Positions 16,241-24,536 of a DNA stretch of 64,000 nt are shown here, piece after piece. Every line of letters starts with the position of its first letter. Position 1 is the first letter of the stretch. The notes under the pieces are model-generated. The model did no database searches and was not told the DNA's origin. It was given only the letters and a program-made list of their open reading frames with translations. A program made the position numbers and the translations under genes. Source of the DNA: an uncultured Acetatifactor sp. (GTDB lineage Bacteria > Bacillota > Clostridia > Lachnospirales > Lachnospiraceae); NCBI GenBank assembly GCA_947631615.1, contig CANRLX010000003.1, positions 1 to 64,000 of the forward strand, read 5' to 3'.

Positions 16241-16951
16241 ATGAAAAGGGCAATCGCTCTGCTTGCCATTCTTATGGGCATGGTTGGACTGTCCGCTTGT
16301 GCAATAGATAACCGGAATACCTCTGACGCATCCGCCCCAGATAGACCGGAAAAAATATATGAGGATGTTTCAGCTGAAGATTGTAAACAGGTAAATATAA
16401 GCGGCAGCGCCTCGGCTATTGTTATCCGGCGCAGTGAAAGCGAAAACCTGGAATTTTACAACGGAGATTTAAATCCGGCTCACACCTATACCGTTTCCTG
16501 CGACAGGGAGGGAGAAACGCTCAACATTGAACTTGTGATGGAAAATCCGGAAAATGACAACGATGTTCTCGGCTCCCCTATGATTTGTATACCGCAGAAA
16601 GAATTTGATACCATTGAGATAGACGGCGATTTCAGAAATGTTTCTTTGGATGCGATCCATTCCGACGTGTTGATTCATGCTCATGATTCCTATGTGTATC
16701 TTGATCTGGAGGCCGATTATTTGAACCATAATATCACATTGACTGGTTCCGAATCCGATACTTTCCGAAGCGTTTCGGTTTATTTGGATCGATTTCCTGA
16801 CAATGTAAAGATGGACTTAAACGTAATCGAAGGCGGTACGATCCATGATTCGGCGGATATCCTGAAAGAAAAAGGGCTTGAATCCGGCTCCGGCAAACCG
16901 GTCATACGTGTAAATTACGCACAGGAAATAAACATTTATAGTGAAGAATAA
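16241..16951 (+). CDS. lipoprotein with a DUF4097-like beta-helical domain
   Basis: This predicted lipoprotein has 236 residues. The signal peptide ends in LSAC (lipidated Cys at about residue 20). The mature part is a series of short beta strands (VNISGSASAIVIRR, IEIDGDFRNVSLDAIHSDVLIHA) that resembles the putative-adhesin DUF4097 / DUF2807-type beta-helix. In Firmicutes such domains occur in envelope-stress proteins, but no partner regulator is present here. GGGGGGA precedes the ATG at 16241. The gene is slightly more AT-rich than its neighbours. The assignment is by fold impression only. Confidence 0.6.
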   Translation: MKRAIALLAILMGMVGLSACAIDNRNTSDASAPDRPEKIYEDVSAEDCKQVNISGSASAIVIRRSESENLEFYNGDLNPAHTYTVSCDREGETLNIELVMENPENDNDVLGSPMICIPQKEFDTIEIDGDFRNVSLDAIHSDVLIHAHDSYVYLDLEADYLNHNITLTGSESDTFRSVSVYLDRFPDNVKMDLNVIEGGTIHDSADILKEKGLESGSGKPVIRVNYAQEINIYSEE

Positions 16952-17082
16952 AGTAGTAAAAATTAAAATCTTCCCATGGTTTTGATGCAGTTTTGATGAA
17001 AAAATTATGTAGTTATGATGGGTCGGTATGTTATTTTTTTGACAGATCATGAGAGCCTGCCTGACGAAAGGAGAGAAGTGGT

Positions 17083-19269
17083 GTGTCAAAAAAATATGTT
17101 TTCAGAAGCTCTTTTGCGGCGCTTGTTTTGATTTTTGCCCTGTCCGGCTGTCTCTGTCCGGCGCCGGATTCGGAGAACGAACTGGTGGCAGAGAACGAAC
17201 TGATGGCGGAGAACGAACTGGTGGCGGGGGAAGAGAGCGGTGCAGGGGAAGATGCTTGTCCAAAGAGCGGGGAGCAGCTTCTTGCGGCGGGGGCGATGCT
17301 GCTTGCAAAAGAGGCTTCCCCAAGGATCGCTGTGACGGATCTTTCGTGGATCGATTCCGTGATCGATTCGGAAGGGATCTATCTTGTGAGCGCCAACGGT
17401 ACCTTTACCTATTGGACAGAGGACGGTGAGAGGATCACGCCCTATGTCTATCAGGATGCGTCTCCCTTTTACCAGGGGCTTGCCTGTGTCTGCGTCAACG
17501 GAAAATACGGCTATATCGACGCGGACGGGGAGGTCGCGCTGGATTTTATCTACGATTACGCCACGCCCTTTGTGGAGGATATGGCATATTTTGTCGTTGG
17601 CAGGAGCTACGGATTTATGAATAGGGCGGGGGAAGTCCTGTTTCTTTTGTTCTGTGACAGCGTCAGCTCCTTTCAGGAGGGGCGGGCCTATTTCAGCATG
17701 GACGGACAATACGGCTACCTGGATGCGGAGGGGAATGTGGCGATTGAGGCCGCCTTTGACGACGCCGGCTATTTTCGACAGGGCTTTGCCATTGTGAGAA
17801 AGGGCGGAAGCTATGGCCTGATCGATCCATCCGGAGAGCCGGTCATTCCCATCGCCTATGAGCATCTGGACTATGAGGAAAAGGAGCGGACAGTCATCGC
17901 CAGGAAGGACGGCATGGATCACTGCTTTGTGCCGGACGGGGACGGAACGTGGAAGGAAGTGCTCTGTAAGGAAAGCGTTTCTGTTCTGTCCGGAGGGGAT
18001 AATGATAATACCGATCCTACCGACCCTGCGATATATTTTTGCTTTCAAGAGGAGGGCGGAACCTGGGGGCTTTCCGACCGATCGGGAAATGTGCTTATTC
18101 CGGCGGAATATGACAATCTCCGGCTCGTTTCCTGGGCGGATCTGGTGATTGCGGCGAAGGACGGGGAACAGGGAGCGCTCGGCCTGGACGGAGAAGTTAA
18201 GATTCCCCTGGGCGTCTACGATAGGATCTATGAGGACAGTTGTCAGGAGGAGGTCTTTTTGTATGTGGAAAAGGATCATAAGGAGGGCTGTCTGGACGGT
18301 TTGAGTCTCAAGGAGGTGATCCCGCCCGCACAGTACCGTGAGATCTCGGATTTTAAGGGAAGGGACTGTACTGTTGTGAGCGAGGGGAACCGATACGGCG
18401 TGATCGACCGATTCGGAAATCTGATCTATCCTCTGGAATATGACCGCATATGGATGTTTGACGACGGTTCCATGGGAATGGTGAAGGACGGAGTCTGCGA
18501 GCTTCACAATCCTCAGGGGGAAACGATCTATCGCGGCAACGGCACCACAGTCCGCGGCATCACAAAACACGGGGGATGCTATGAGATAGAAACCGCCGAT
18601 CACAAGATCATCTTTCTCGACAGCGAGGGAATGAGACTCACCACAGAGCGCTATGACTATACCCGTATTGTGCAGAGGGATCCCAACCTTCTGGTGGCCG
18701 GTACCTACGGGAACGCTGAGACCATCCTCCGCATGGGGGAGCCGAAGGAATCTGTTTTGGAGGTGGAGGGAGCGATCCTGAAAAATGCGGTCACCCCCAG
18801 AGAATGGGAGTTTTATAAGGTGTTTCTGGAGATCCAGACCGAAAAGCGGTCCCACAATGTGACGGAGGGCGGGAGCAATTTGTTTCGCTTTTACCGGGTG
18901 GACAACGATCGGACGGTGGTTCTGTTACATAGTAAGAGCCCTTATTATTACGCCGGTTTTCCGCTTTCGGAGAGCGCCTTCTACGTGCGGGATTATGAGG
19001 AGTATACCACGCCGGTGGTAAACGGTCTGTCGGCCTATCAATGCGGCGGATCGGCCAGGGGGAATTATGCGGTGTTATGGTACGATCTTGAGACGGATCG
19101 GGTTCTGCCGGGCGATTCCTTCTCCGCAGGCGGATTCGCTGGCTTATCCTACGGGGGAACGATCTATCGCCCCGCCTACTTCTGGGAGGCGGAAGAAGAA
19201 GGCTCTGTCCTTGTGCCGGAAAATTCCTTCTATATGTTCTCACCTCAGAGAAGCTGCAGGAAGTGTTAA
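17083..19269 (+). CDS. WG-repeat lipoprotein, frameshifted near the C-terminus
   Basis: This protein has 728 residues as it reads. The signal peptide ends in a lipobox-like LSGCLC (Cys at about residues 22-24). Three copies of ENELVA/ENELMA follow (about 31-48), then many WG-type beta repeats with the pattern GKYGYIDADGEV, GQYGYLDAEGNV, GSYGLIDPSGEP between about 110 and 500. The start is GTG with an AAAGGAG site. WG repeats are thought to mediate protein or ligand binding at the surface. The frame ends early at 19269; translation of another frame continues a plausible protein to 19400 (see next entry). Confidence 0.75.
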   Translation: MSKKYVFRSSFAALVLIFALSGCLCPAPDSENELVAENELMAENELVAGEESGAGEDACPKSGEQLLAAGAMLLAKEASPRIAVTDLSWIDSVIDSEGIYLVSANGTFTYWTEDGERITPYVYQDASPFYQGLACVCVNGKYGYIDADGEVALDFIYDYATPFVEDMAYFVVGRSYGFMNRAGEVLFLLFCDSVSSFQEGRAYFSMDGQYGYLDAEGNVAIEAAFDDAGYFRQGFAIVRKGGSYGLIDPSGEPVIPIAYEHLDYEEKERTVIARKDGMDHCFVPDGDGTWKEVLCKESVSVLSGGDNDNTDPTDPAIYFCFQEEGGTWGLSDRSGNVLIPAEYDNLRLVSWADLVIAAKDGEQGALGLDGEVKIPLGVYDRIYEDSCQEEVFLYVEKDHKEGCLDGLSLKEVIPPAQYREISDFKGRDCTVVSEGNRYGVIDRFGNLIYPLEYDRIWMFDDGSMGMVKDGVCELHNPQGETIYRGNGTTVRGITKHGGCYEIETADHKIIFLDSEGMRLTTERYDYTRIVQRDPNLLVAGTYGNAETILRMGEPKESVLEVEGAILKNAVTPREWEFYKVFLEIQTEKRSHNVTEGGSNLFRFYRVDNDRTVVLLHSKSPYYYAGFPLSESAFYVRDYEEYTTPVVNGLSAYQCGGSARGNYAVLWYDLETDRVLPGDSFSAGGFAGLSYGGTIYRPAYFWEAEEEGSVLVPENSFYMFSPQRSCRKC
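17173..17226 (+). repeat. 18-bp tandem repeat, three copies, encoding ENELVA
   Basis: Units 17173-17190, 17191-17208 and 17209-17226 differ at one or two positions. They encode three acidic hexapeptides directly after the lipobox of the WG-repeat protein, probably a spacer between membrane and repeats. Confidence 0.85.
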
Positions 19270-19400
19270 AAAAGAGGACCGCGGGCTCTCTGGAAACCGA
19301 CATGTACATCACGGAATACTATGTAAACCACGAGCAGACAACCTTGGAACATTACAATGAGGGAAAGGATCGGTATGTCTTACTGGAAACTATTCGTTAA
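19236..19400 (+). pseudogene. out-of-frame C-terminal continuation of the WG-repeat protein
   Basis: Reading in the third frame from 19236 gives VLTSEKLQEVLKKR and about 40 more protein-like residues (including DMYITEYYVNHEQ and RYVLLETIR) to a TAA at 19398-19400. Joining the frames needs removal of two bases from TATATG at 19231-19236, restoring FYVLTSEK. The likeliest event is a TA dinucleotide duplication that truncated the gene; a sequencing error would give the same picture. Confidence 0.7.
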
Positions 19401-19475
19401 ACCTGCGTTTTGCGCATAGTTGGATCTCTGCCCCGAGCACTCTCCCTTGCATTTTCCGGCGTTGTCGTTTTCCTC

Positions 19476-19517
19476 AATTCATAGTTTTCAATTTATAATT
19501 TTCAATTTATAGTTTCG
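19476..19517 (-). repeat. 14-bp tandem array straddling the stop of the solute-binding gene
   Basis: On the minus strand three units follow (ending GAAACTATAAATT, then GAAAATTATAAATT, then GAAAACTATGAATT). The first unit encodes the last residues ETIN and contributes the T of the TGA stop. The rest of the 19401-19501 gap between the convergent genes has no other feature. Confidence 0.85.
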
Positions 19518-21835
19518 TCAAGATACAGCTGCACACGGTTTTGGATTGCCGAAGCCGCCTGGGCAGCTGTTTTTTGTCCCTGAAAGAACGGCAAAGCCTC
19601 CTCGGTTATAATCTGTAACAGAACGTCGTCCACAGCTGTGCGGATCCTGGCGGTGTCCAGAATCCGAAGCAAGACGGAAATTTCTTCGTCGGTCACCGGA
19701 TGATAGGTATATCTCCATCCGTTGTAACTGCTGGGGCTGTCATAGCTGTAACGCGGCCAGGGTTTTCCCTCGGAATCCAGGACATATTGTCCGTTTCCGT
19801 CCTTGACATATTCCACGGTGTCCATCTGAAGCTTAAGGGCTTCCCTGTCTGTGGGGAAATCGGATCGGAATGTGGCGGGGAATGAGATCCTTCTGGGATC
19901 CAGATAGGTCTCCAGGAAGTGCCAGGCTTCCTCCGGATGGCTGGATCTTGCGGCAATGGCATAGGTTTCGTGGCAGACTAAAACATGCCCGCCGCTTCCG
20001 TCTGCGGTGGGATATCCCAAAAAGGCTGCCGCCTCCCCATCACAATAATAGTTGGAAAAAAGCTGAATGTCGTGCACATTGCGTATCTCCACGCTGTTTA
20101 ACAGTGCGTTCGGGTTGGGGTAGCCCGCCTCTAAGTTCGGCGCCTCCACGGGCGTCGTATCCTGAACAAACTGCAAAAGCTTCTGAAACTCCTCCGAATC
20201 AAAACGGCACGTTCCGCTCTCCCAGTCGATAAAGGCTGCCTGTCCAAAGGTCAAAAAATTGGACAGCGCAATAGTCTTCCTCCCCGACAAATCGGTGTTC
20301 GCCGAAGGGGTCAGCCAGTCGTAATACAGTTCCTTTCCAGGGTTTTCCGCCGCGCAGTCCAGCATTTCCTCCAGGGTCCAGCCGTTTCTCTCTCCCACCT
20401 CCGCCGCCTTGCCGATATAGGTTTTCACGGTGACGGAACCGGGAACGCAGACCCAAATACCGTCATAGGTAAAGCCGTCCACCAGGTTTTGGGGATAATT
20501 TTCCCTGTGCAGCACGCTGCTTTGCTCCATAAAGGGGGTGATATCCGCGAACACACCGTTGGAGGCAAGGGCCTCTGCATTGAGAAAGGACAGATCGATG
20601 ATGTCCGGACTGGACTCTGCAGACACCAGATCCGTATTCAGGGAGGCGATGGCATCCTGCGTTTGCGTGTCGGGATTCCAGTACTGCCGGATCGTGATAT
20701 GGCAGTTTTGGCTGCTCCGGTTAAAGGAGGACACCGCCTCTTCCATATCCATGGAGACATAGAGGGAGGCAAGCACAAGCTCGGTCTTTTGCGGAAGCGT
20801 GGACGCCTCCCTTTTTTCCAAGGCCGCAATGTCCCATGAGCCGTTTACCGAATCGTAGAATACGGCCCGGAATCCGGAGCCTTCGTCGGGACAGACGGAC
20901 AGAATGTTTTGGCCGTTTAGATCGCTGTCCATCCAGGAAAGGATTTTTTCCGCCGTCTGCGTGTCCAGGCGGTACCCGTAAAGAGCGTTTCCGTCATTTA
21001 AGACAAAATCGTAGTCGGATCCGGAAGCTCCGGCCACAAGAAAGGACTGTGCGCTGTGGACAGGAAAGTCGGCGTCCAGCGTAAGCGCCTCTGCCCCGTC
21101 AAAATCAATCTGCGCCAGGACGAGGGGATGTCCCTCCTCGCTGCTTTGATAGATCACACAGAAGGCGTGTTCCCTGTTAAATCCGGCGTCGCAGATGTAA
21201 TCGCAGTCCTCCAGATCGACTTCCCCTTTGAGGGTGCCGTCCGCTTCGATCAGAAGCACGCTCGCTTCGTTTGGCAGATACATCCTTCTCTGTCGGTCGG
21301 ACATCGGCGCCCAGGACGTAGACCGGATGTTGTATGAAAGCAGATCGATCGTCGTCTGCAGGTTTCCCTCCCCGTCGAACACATAGGTTTGTGCCCCCGA
21401 GGATTCCTCGTTGATGGCGGCATCCGTCACATACACCCAGCCGTCCTCGGAAACAAAGTAGTCGTAAATGACGCCGTTTCCCTCTCCTGTGAGCATCCTG
21501 CGCAGGATTTTGTCTTCCGACAGAGAATATTCGATTACAAAGCGTCGGATCGGCTCCCCTTCCCCTATGGGAAGCTGGATCGCCCCATAGTACAGGGAGT
21601 CCCCGATGATTCGGGGGAAATAGATATTCTGGTTTTGGGGCTGGAGGATCTCGGTAAACGCAGGGACATAGACATAGGAGGTTTCCGCAGGCTCCTGCTT
21701 CTCTTCTCTTCTGCCGCAGGCGGACAGAAAGACAGGCAGGACAAGCAGAAGGACAACCGCCAGGGAAATCTGCGGGATTCCTTTCTGCAAAGCAATCGTA
21801 AACCGTTTCCTTTTCCTCATACCCCTAAAATGCAC
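19502..21835 (-). CDS. extracellular solute-binding lipoprotein with N-terminal propeller-like domain
   Basis: This surface lipoprotein of about 777 residues is far longer than a normal sugar-binding protein (about 430). The signal peptide ends in LSAC. Residues about 45-350 form a beta-rich region with repeated short strands (GVIYDYFVSEDGWVYVTD) that looks like a propeller. The remainder (from about 350, ASLYVSMDMEEAVSSFNRSS) is a family 1 solute-binding domain with the AARSSHPEEAWHFLETYL motif. No sugar permeases are adjacent; upstream is a drug/peptide-type two-gene ABC transporter. The GTG at 21835 (GGGAG 5 nt upstream) was chosen; ATGs at 21820 and 21883 are alternatives. Confidence 0.75.
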   Translation of the reverse strand: MHFRGMRKRKRFTIALQKGIPQISLAVVLLLVLPVFLSACGRREEKQEPAETSYVYVPAFTEILQPQNQNIYFPRIIGDSLYYGAIQLPIGEGEPIRRFVIEYSLSEDKILRRMLTGEGNGVIYDYFVSEDGWVYVTDAAINEESSGAQTYVFDGEGNLQTTIDLLSYNIRSTSWAPMSDRQRRMYLPNEASVLLIEADGTLKGEVDLEDCDYICDAGFNREHAFCVIYQSSEEGHPLVLAQIDFDGAEALTLDADFPVHSAQSFLVAGASGSDYDFVLNDGNALYGYRLDTQTAEKILSWMDSDLNGQNILSVCPDEGSGFRAVFYDSVNGSWDIAALEKREASTLPQKTELVLASLYVSMDMEEAVSSFNRSSQNCHITIRQYWNPDTQTQDAIASLNTDLVSAESSPDIIDLSFLNAEALASNGVFADITPFMEQSSVLHRENYPQNLVDGFTYDGIWVCVPGSVTVKTYIGKAAEVGERNGWTLEEMLDCAAENPGKELYYDWLTPSANTDLSGRKTIALSNFLTFGQAAFIDWESGTCRFDSEEFQKLLQFVQDTTPVEAPNLEAGYPNPNALLNSVEIRNVHDIQLFSNYYCDGEAAAFLGYPTADGSGGHVLVCHETYAIAARSSHPEEAWHFLETYLDPRRISFPATFRSDFPTDREALKLQMDTVEYVKDGNGQYVLDSEGKPWPRYSYDSPSSYNGWRYTYHPVTDEEISVLLRILDTARIRTAVDDVLLQIITEEALPFFQGQKTAAQAASAIQNRVQLYLDETIN

Positions 21836-21895
21836 CCATGCTCCCTTCCGCCTGTATAGGCAGTCCCTTTTGTCATTTGTCACACTTATAGGATA

Positions 21896-22540
21896 TCACA
21901 ACTCTCTTTTTCGGTAAAGCCTTATGGAGAATACCCAGGAGACGGCGAGCAAAAACAGCAGGAAAAACAGGACGGGAAGCACCGCAGGCAGGTGGCTCCC
22001 AAGCCTCAGGACGCCTTGGTCGATGGCGGAAATCTGTTCGAGGGCAAGCCCATGAAAGGAAAACTGGAAGATGCTGGCGCTGCCTCCCAAAAGCGCCACC
22101 AGGACATAATAGACCAGGATGCCCCGGGAAGCGCCCAGCCAAAACAAAATGGGAAAGCTGAGCGCGGTGATCAGATAGCCCACAAACAGCATGATGAAAA
22201 GATCGATCCCCGCCTCGGAGCAGGCGCCGCGAAGAAGGTTGACCGCAAACTGAAACAGTGCGGCCACGGTGACGGAAAAAAGGGAGATCAGATATTTGGC
22301 GGATACGATCCGCCCCCGGGAATGGGGCAAAATATCACAGTATACCAGCCAGCCGCTCTTCTCGTCCTCGATGATGCCGGATAAGATGATATTGGTGGCC
22401 CAAACAGCCGCGAAGACGGAAAAAAAGAGATTGGTATACTCCGATTTGGTAAAGGCGCCAAAAAGAAAACACAAAAGAACCACATAGTTGATTTTTTTGT
22501 GCCACATGGCGATAAACTCCTTGATCAACAAACCTCTCAT
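21896..22540 (-). CDS. ABC-2 type transporter permease
   Basis: This hydrophobic protein has 214 residues and about six predicted helices, of the ABC-2 permease type that pairs with a separate ATPase. The N-terminus MRGLLIKEFIAMWHKK is typical: a short amphipathic cytoplasmic start before the first helix. The ATPase gene ends 20 bp upstream, so the two probably form one exporter regulated by the GntR protein. The substrate is not apparent. In Bacillus the related YtrA-regulated system responds to cell-wall antibiotics, but that comparison rests on gene order only. Confidence 0.8.
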   Translation of the reverse strand: MRGLLIKEFIAMWHKKINYVVLLCFLFGAFTKSEYTNLFFSVFAAVWATNIILSGIIEDEKSGWLVYCDILPHSRGRIVSAKYLISLFSVTVAALFQFAVNLLRGACSEAGIDLFIMLFVGYLITALSFPILFWLGASRGILVYYVLVALLGGSASIFQFSFHGLALEQISAIDQGVLRLGSHLPAVLPVLFFLLFLLAVSWVFSIRLYRKREL

Positions 22541-22560
22541 AAATCAATGTCCTCCTGTTC

Positions 22561-23451
22561 TCAGTAATTTTTTACGGTATAGACAAAAAGCTCCTCCAGG
22601 GACACCGGCGATACCGGCAGATCCTGCGGAAGCTTCGCGCGAAGCACCAGCGCGGTGACGCCGTAGCCGGTCTCTCTCCTTCCGCGTACCGCCTCGGGAT
22701 CAAGGGACGAAAGCTCCTCCCTCGCGCACCGGAGCAGCCCGTACTCTTCCAGCAGGCGGTCCTTCTCCTCGCACAAAAGGATCTGGCCCTTGTGGAAAAA
22801 AGTAATATAATCACAAATCCTCTCCAGATCGCCCACCATGTGGGAGGAAATCAGGATGGAATGGCTTTCGTCCCGGGTAAAGTCGGTAAAGATCGACAGC
22901 ACATCCTCCCGTGCCACCGGATCCAGGCCGCTGGTCACCTCATCCAGAAGGAGAAGGCTCGGATGGTGCGAAAGGGCGCAGGCCAGGCCGAATTTTGTCT
23001 TCATTCCCCTGGAAAAGCTGCGGAAGCGCTTGTTGTCCGGAAGCGAAAAGCGTTCCAGATATCCCCAAAAGGCATCGTCGTCCCACTCGTCATAGGTGTT
23101 TTTCAGGATGCGGCGCACCTCTTTAGCGTTCATCAGCTCCGGAAATCCCACCGTGTCCATGACCACGCCGATCTTTTCCTTCACGGCGTGGAAATCGCTG
23201 GACGCGGTATCTTTTCCCAGCACGCGCACGCACCCTCCGTCCCTTTGCACCGCGTTCAAAAGCAGCTTCATGGTCGTGGTCTTGCCCGCCCCGTTTTCTC
23301 CGATCACCCCCATGATACAGCCGGTGGGAAGCCGGAAACGGATGTCCTGCAGCGTAAAATTTTTATAGTGTTTTGCAAGCCCGTCCGCCTCTATGGCAAA
23401 TCCGGCCACGGTGTCTGTGCCGGACAAGACAGGGTCCTTCCATACGGTCAT
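22561..23451 (-). CDS. ABC transporter ATP-binding protein
   Basis: This ABC ATPase has 296 residues. Walker A is GENGAGKTT (about residues 55-63), a variant signature SFSRGMKTKFGLACAL lies near 150, Walker B is LLLLDEV, and the His switch is in ISSHMV. The C-terminal 80 residues extend beyond the core domain, as in many ABC-2 exporters. It lies between the GntR-type regulator (22 bp upstream) and its permease (20 bp downstream) in one operon. Confidence 0.9.
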   Translation of the reverse strand: MTVWKDPVLSGTDTVAGFAIEADGLAKHYKNFTLQDIRFRLPTGCIMGVIGENGAGKTTTMKLLLNAVQRDGGCVRVLGKDTASSDFHAVKEKIGVVMDTVGFPELMNAKEVRRILKNTYDEWDDDAFWGYLERFSLPDNKRFRSFSRGMKTKFGLACALSHHPSLLLLDEVTSGLDPVAREDVLSIFTDFTRDESHSILISSHMVGDLERICDYITFFHKGQILLCEEKDRLLEEYGLLRCAREELSSLDPEAVRGRRETGYGVTALVLRAKLPQDLPVSPVSLEELFVYTVKNY

Positions 23452-23473
23452 GTTTTACTCCTTTCCTGGGCGG

Positions 23474-23839
23474 TCAGTCCAAAAGATCCATCATATCTAT
23501 GATGTCCTGCCGGTTCAGACCGCATGCGGCCGCCAGCTTTTTGACCTCCGCAAGATGTTCTTCCATTTGTTTCAGGTACTCCTCCCGCAAAAGCTCCGCG
23601 TTTTTGGGAGCCACAAAAAATCCCTTCGCGGCCATAGCGTAGATAAATCCCTCCCGCTCCAGCTCGTCGTACGCCCGCTTGGTGGTGATAACGCTGATCT
23701 GGAGATCCTTCGCCAGATTTCGTATGGAGGGAAGCGGCGTCTCCTCCGGAAGCGTACCGTTTAAGATTTGGTTTTTTAACTGGGTGTAGATCTGGTTGTA
23801 GATGGGCACCCCGCTTTTGTTGTCGATCGATAAATTCAT
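23474..23839 (-). CDS. GntR family transcriptional regulator, YtrA-type
   Basis: This short repressor has 121 residues: a winged helix-turn-helix (about 8-76, with IYNQIYTQLKNQI and LPSIRNLAKDLQISVITTKRAY) plus a short dimerisation helix, the YtrA subfamily layout. Such regulators sit first in the ABC operon they control. The long open frame that extends upstream crosses the promoter and operator, so the ATG at 23839 with its AGGAAG site was chosen. A palindrome overlapping the -10 of its promoter is the likely autoregulatory operator. Confidence 0.9.
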   Translation of the reverse strand: MNLSIDNKSGVPIYNQIYTQLKNQILNGTLPEETPLPSIRNLAKDLQISVITTKRAYDELEREGFIYAMAAKGFFVAPKNAELLREEYLKQMEEHLAEVKKLAAACGLNRQDIIDMMDLLD

Positions 23840-23886
23840 AGTTCTTCCTATTCCGCGGATCCTGCGCATGACCCGCTGTACAGTCA

Positions 23887-23911
23887 ACTGTATATATATA
23901 GTATATACAGT
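23887..23911. promoter_or_regulatory. operator palindrome of the GntR/ABC operon
   Basis: Perfect 10-bp arms ACTGTATATA and TATATACAGT are separated by 5 bp. The right part overlaps the -10 hexamer (23900-23905), so a bound dimer would block transcription. A second GTATATAC element lies immediately beyond. Confidence 0.8.
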
Positions 23912-23928
23912 ATATACAGATATGTCAA
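23900..23928 (-). promoter_or_regulatory. promoter of the GntR/ABC operon
   Basis: On the minus strand a perfect TTGACA (23923-23928) and TATACT (23900-23905) with a 17-bp spacer; the operator palindrome covers the -10. Confidence 0.85.
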
Positions 23929-23937
23929 CACAAAAAA

Positions 23938-23961
23938 AGACAGATCGGAAAAAATCTGTCT
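23938..23961 (-). terminator. terminator of the radical SAM / RNase G / NUDIX operon
   Basis: Eight-bp arms AGACAGAT/ATCTGTCT (23938-23945 with 23954-23961) are followed on the minus strand by seven T's. It lies between the NUDIX stop and the GntR promoter. Confidence 0.85.
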
Positions 23962-23975
23962 TTTCTGTTCTTATT

Positions 23976-24536
23976 TTACAGCCTGCCCTCCGCAAAAAAG
24001 TAGGCCGCCATCTGGGCCCTGGAGCTGAAGGGCTCTGACTGCAGAAGCTTTTTGACCTCCGCCCGGGTGTAAAATCCTGCGGATATCTCCTCGTTGTCGG
24101 AGGTGTTGTCCGCAAATGCACCCTCCGCCTCCACAAAGGCAATGTAGGTGGTGGTGTCCGAAATGGCCACCGCCGCAAAGGAGGGCGGCAGGATCTGCCG
24201 GATCCTCTTTACCTTCAGGCCGGTTTCCTCGCACAGCTCCCTGGCGATACACTCTTCGATGGTCTCGCCCTCTTCCAGCATACCGGCGCAGAGGTTGTAG
24301 ATCGTCCGGTTCACCCCCATGCGAAACTCGTGCAGAAGGAGCAGCCTTTCGCCGCAGGTGGCCACAATGGAGACGCCGCTGGGTTTCCCGCCCAGATCCT
24401 CCACGCCCTTTAACTCCCGGCGGCTTACGATCTCGTACTTCTTTTCCCTTCCCGCCTTGTTTTGGTAGGTGATCTCATAATTTTTCAGGTATTTTCCGTC
24501 CTTTACCTTTTCCATGTGAAGAAACCGCATACTCAT
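23976..24536 (-). CDS. NUDIX hydrolase (ADP-ribose pyrophosphatase-like)
   Basis: This cytosolic hydrolase has 186 residues and cleaves nucleoside diphosphates linked to another group. The NUDIX box is complete: GMLEEGETIEECIARELCEE continuing TGL at about residues 89-111. The layout, with about 60 residues before the box and a conserved KNYEITYQNKAGREKKYEIV start, fits the ADP-ribose pyrophosphatase group. Its ATG overlaps the RNase G stop by 4 nt (ATGA), so it is translationally coupled as the last gene of the operon. Substrate not proven. Confidence 0.85.
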   Translation of the reverse strand: MSMRFLHMEKVKDGKYLKNYEITYQNKAGREKKYEIVSRRELKGVEDLGGKPSGVSIVATCGERLLLLHEFRMGVNRTIYNLCAGMLEEGETIEECIARELCEETGLKVKRIRQILPPSFAAVAISDTTTYIAFVEAEGAFADNTSDNEEISAGFYTRAEVKKLLQSEPFSSRAQMAAYFFAEGRL

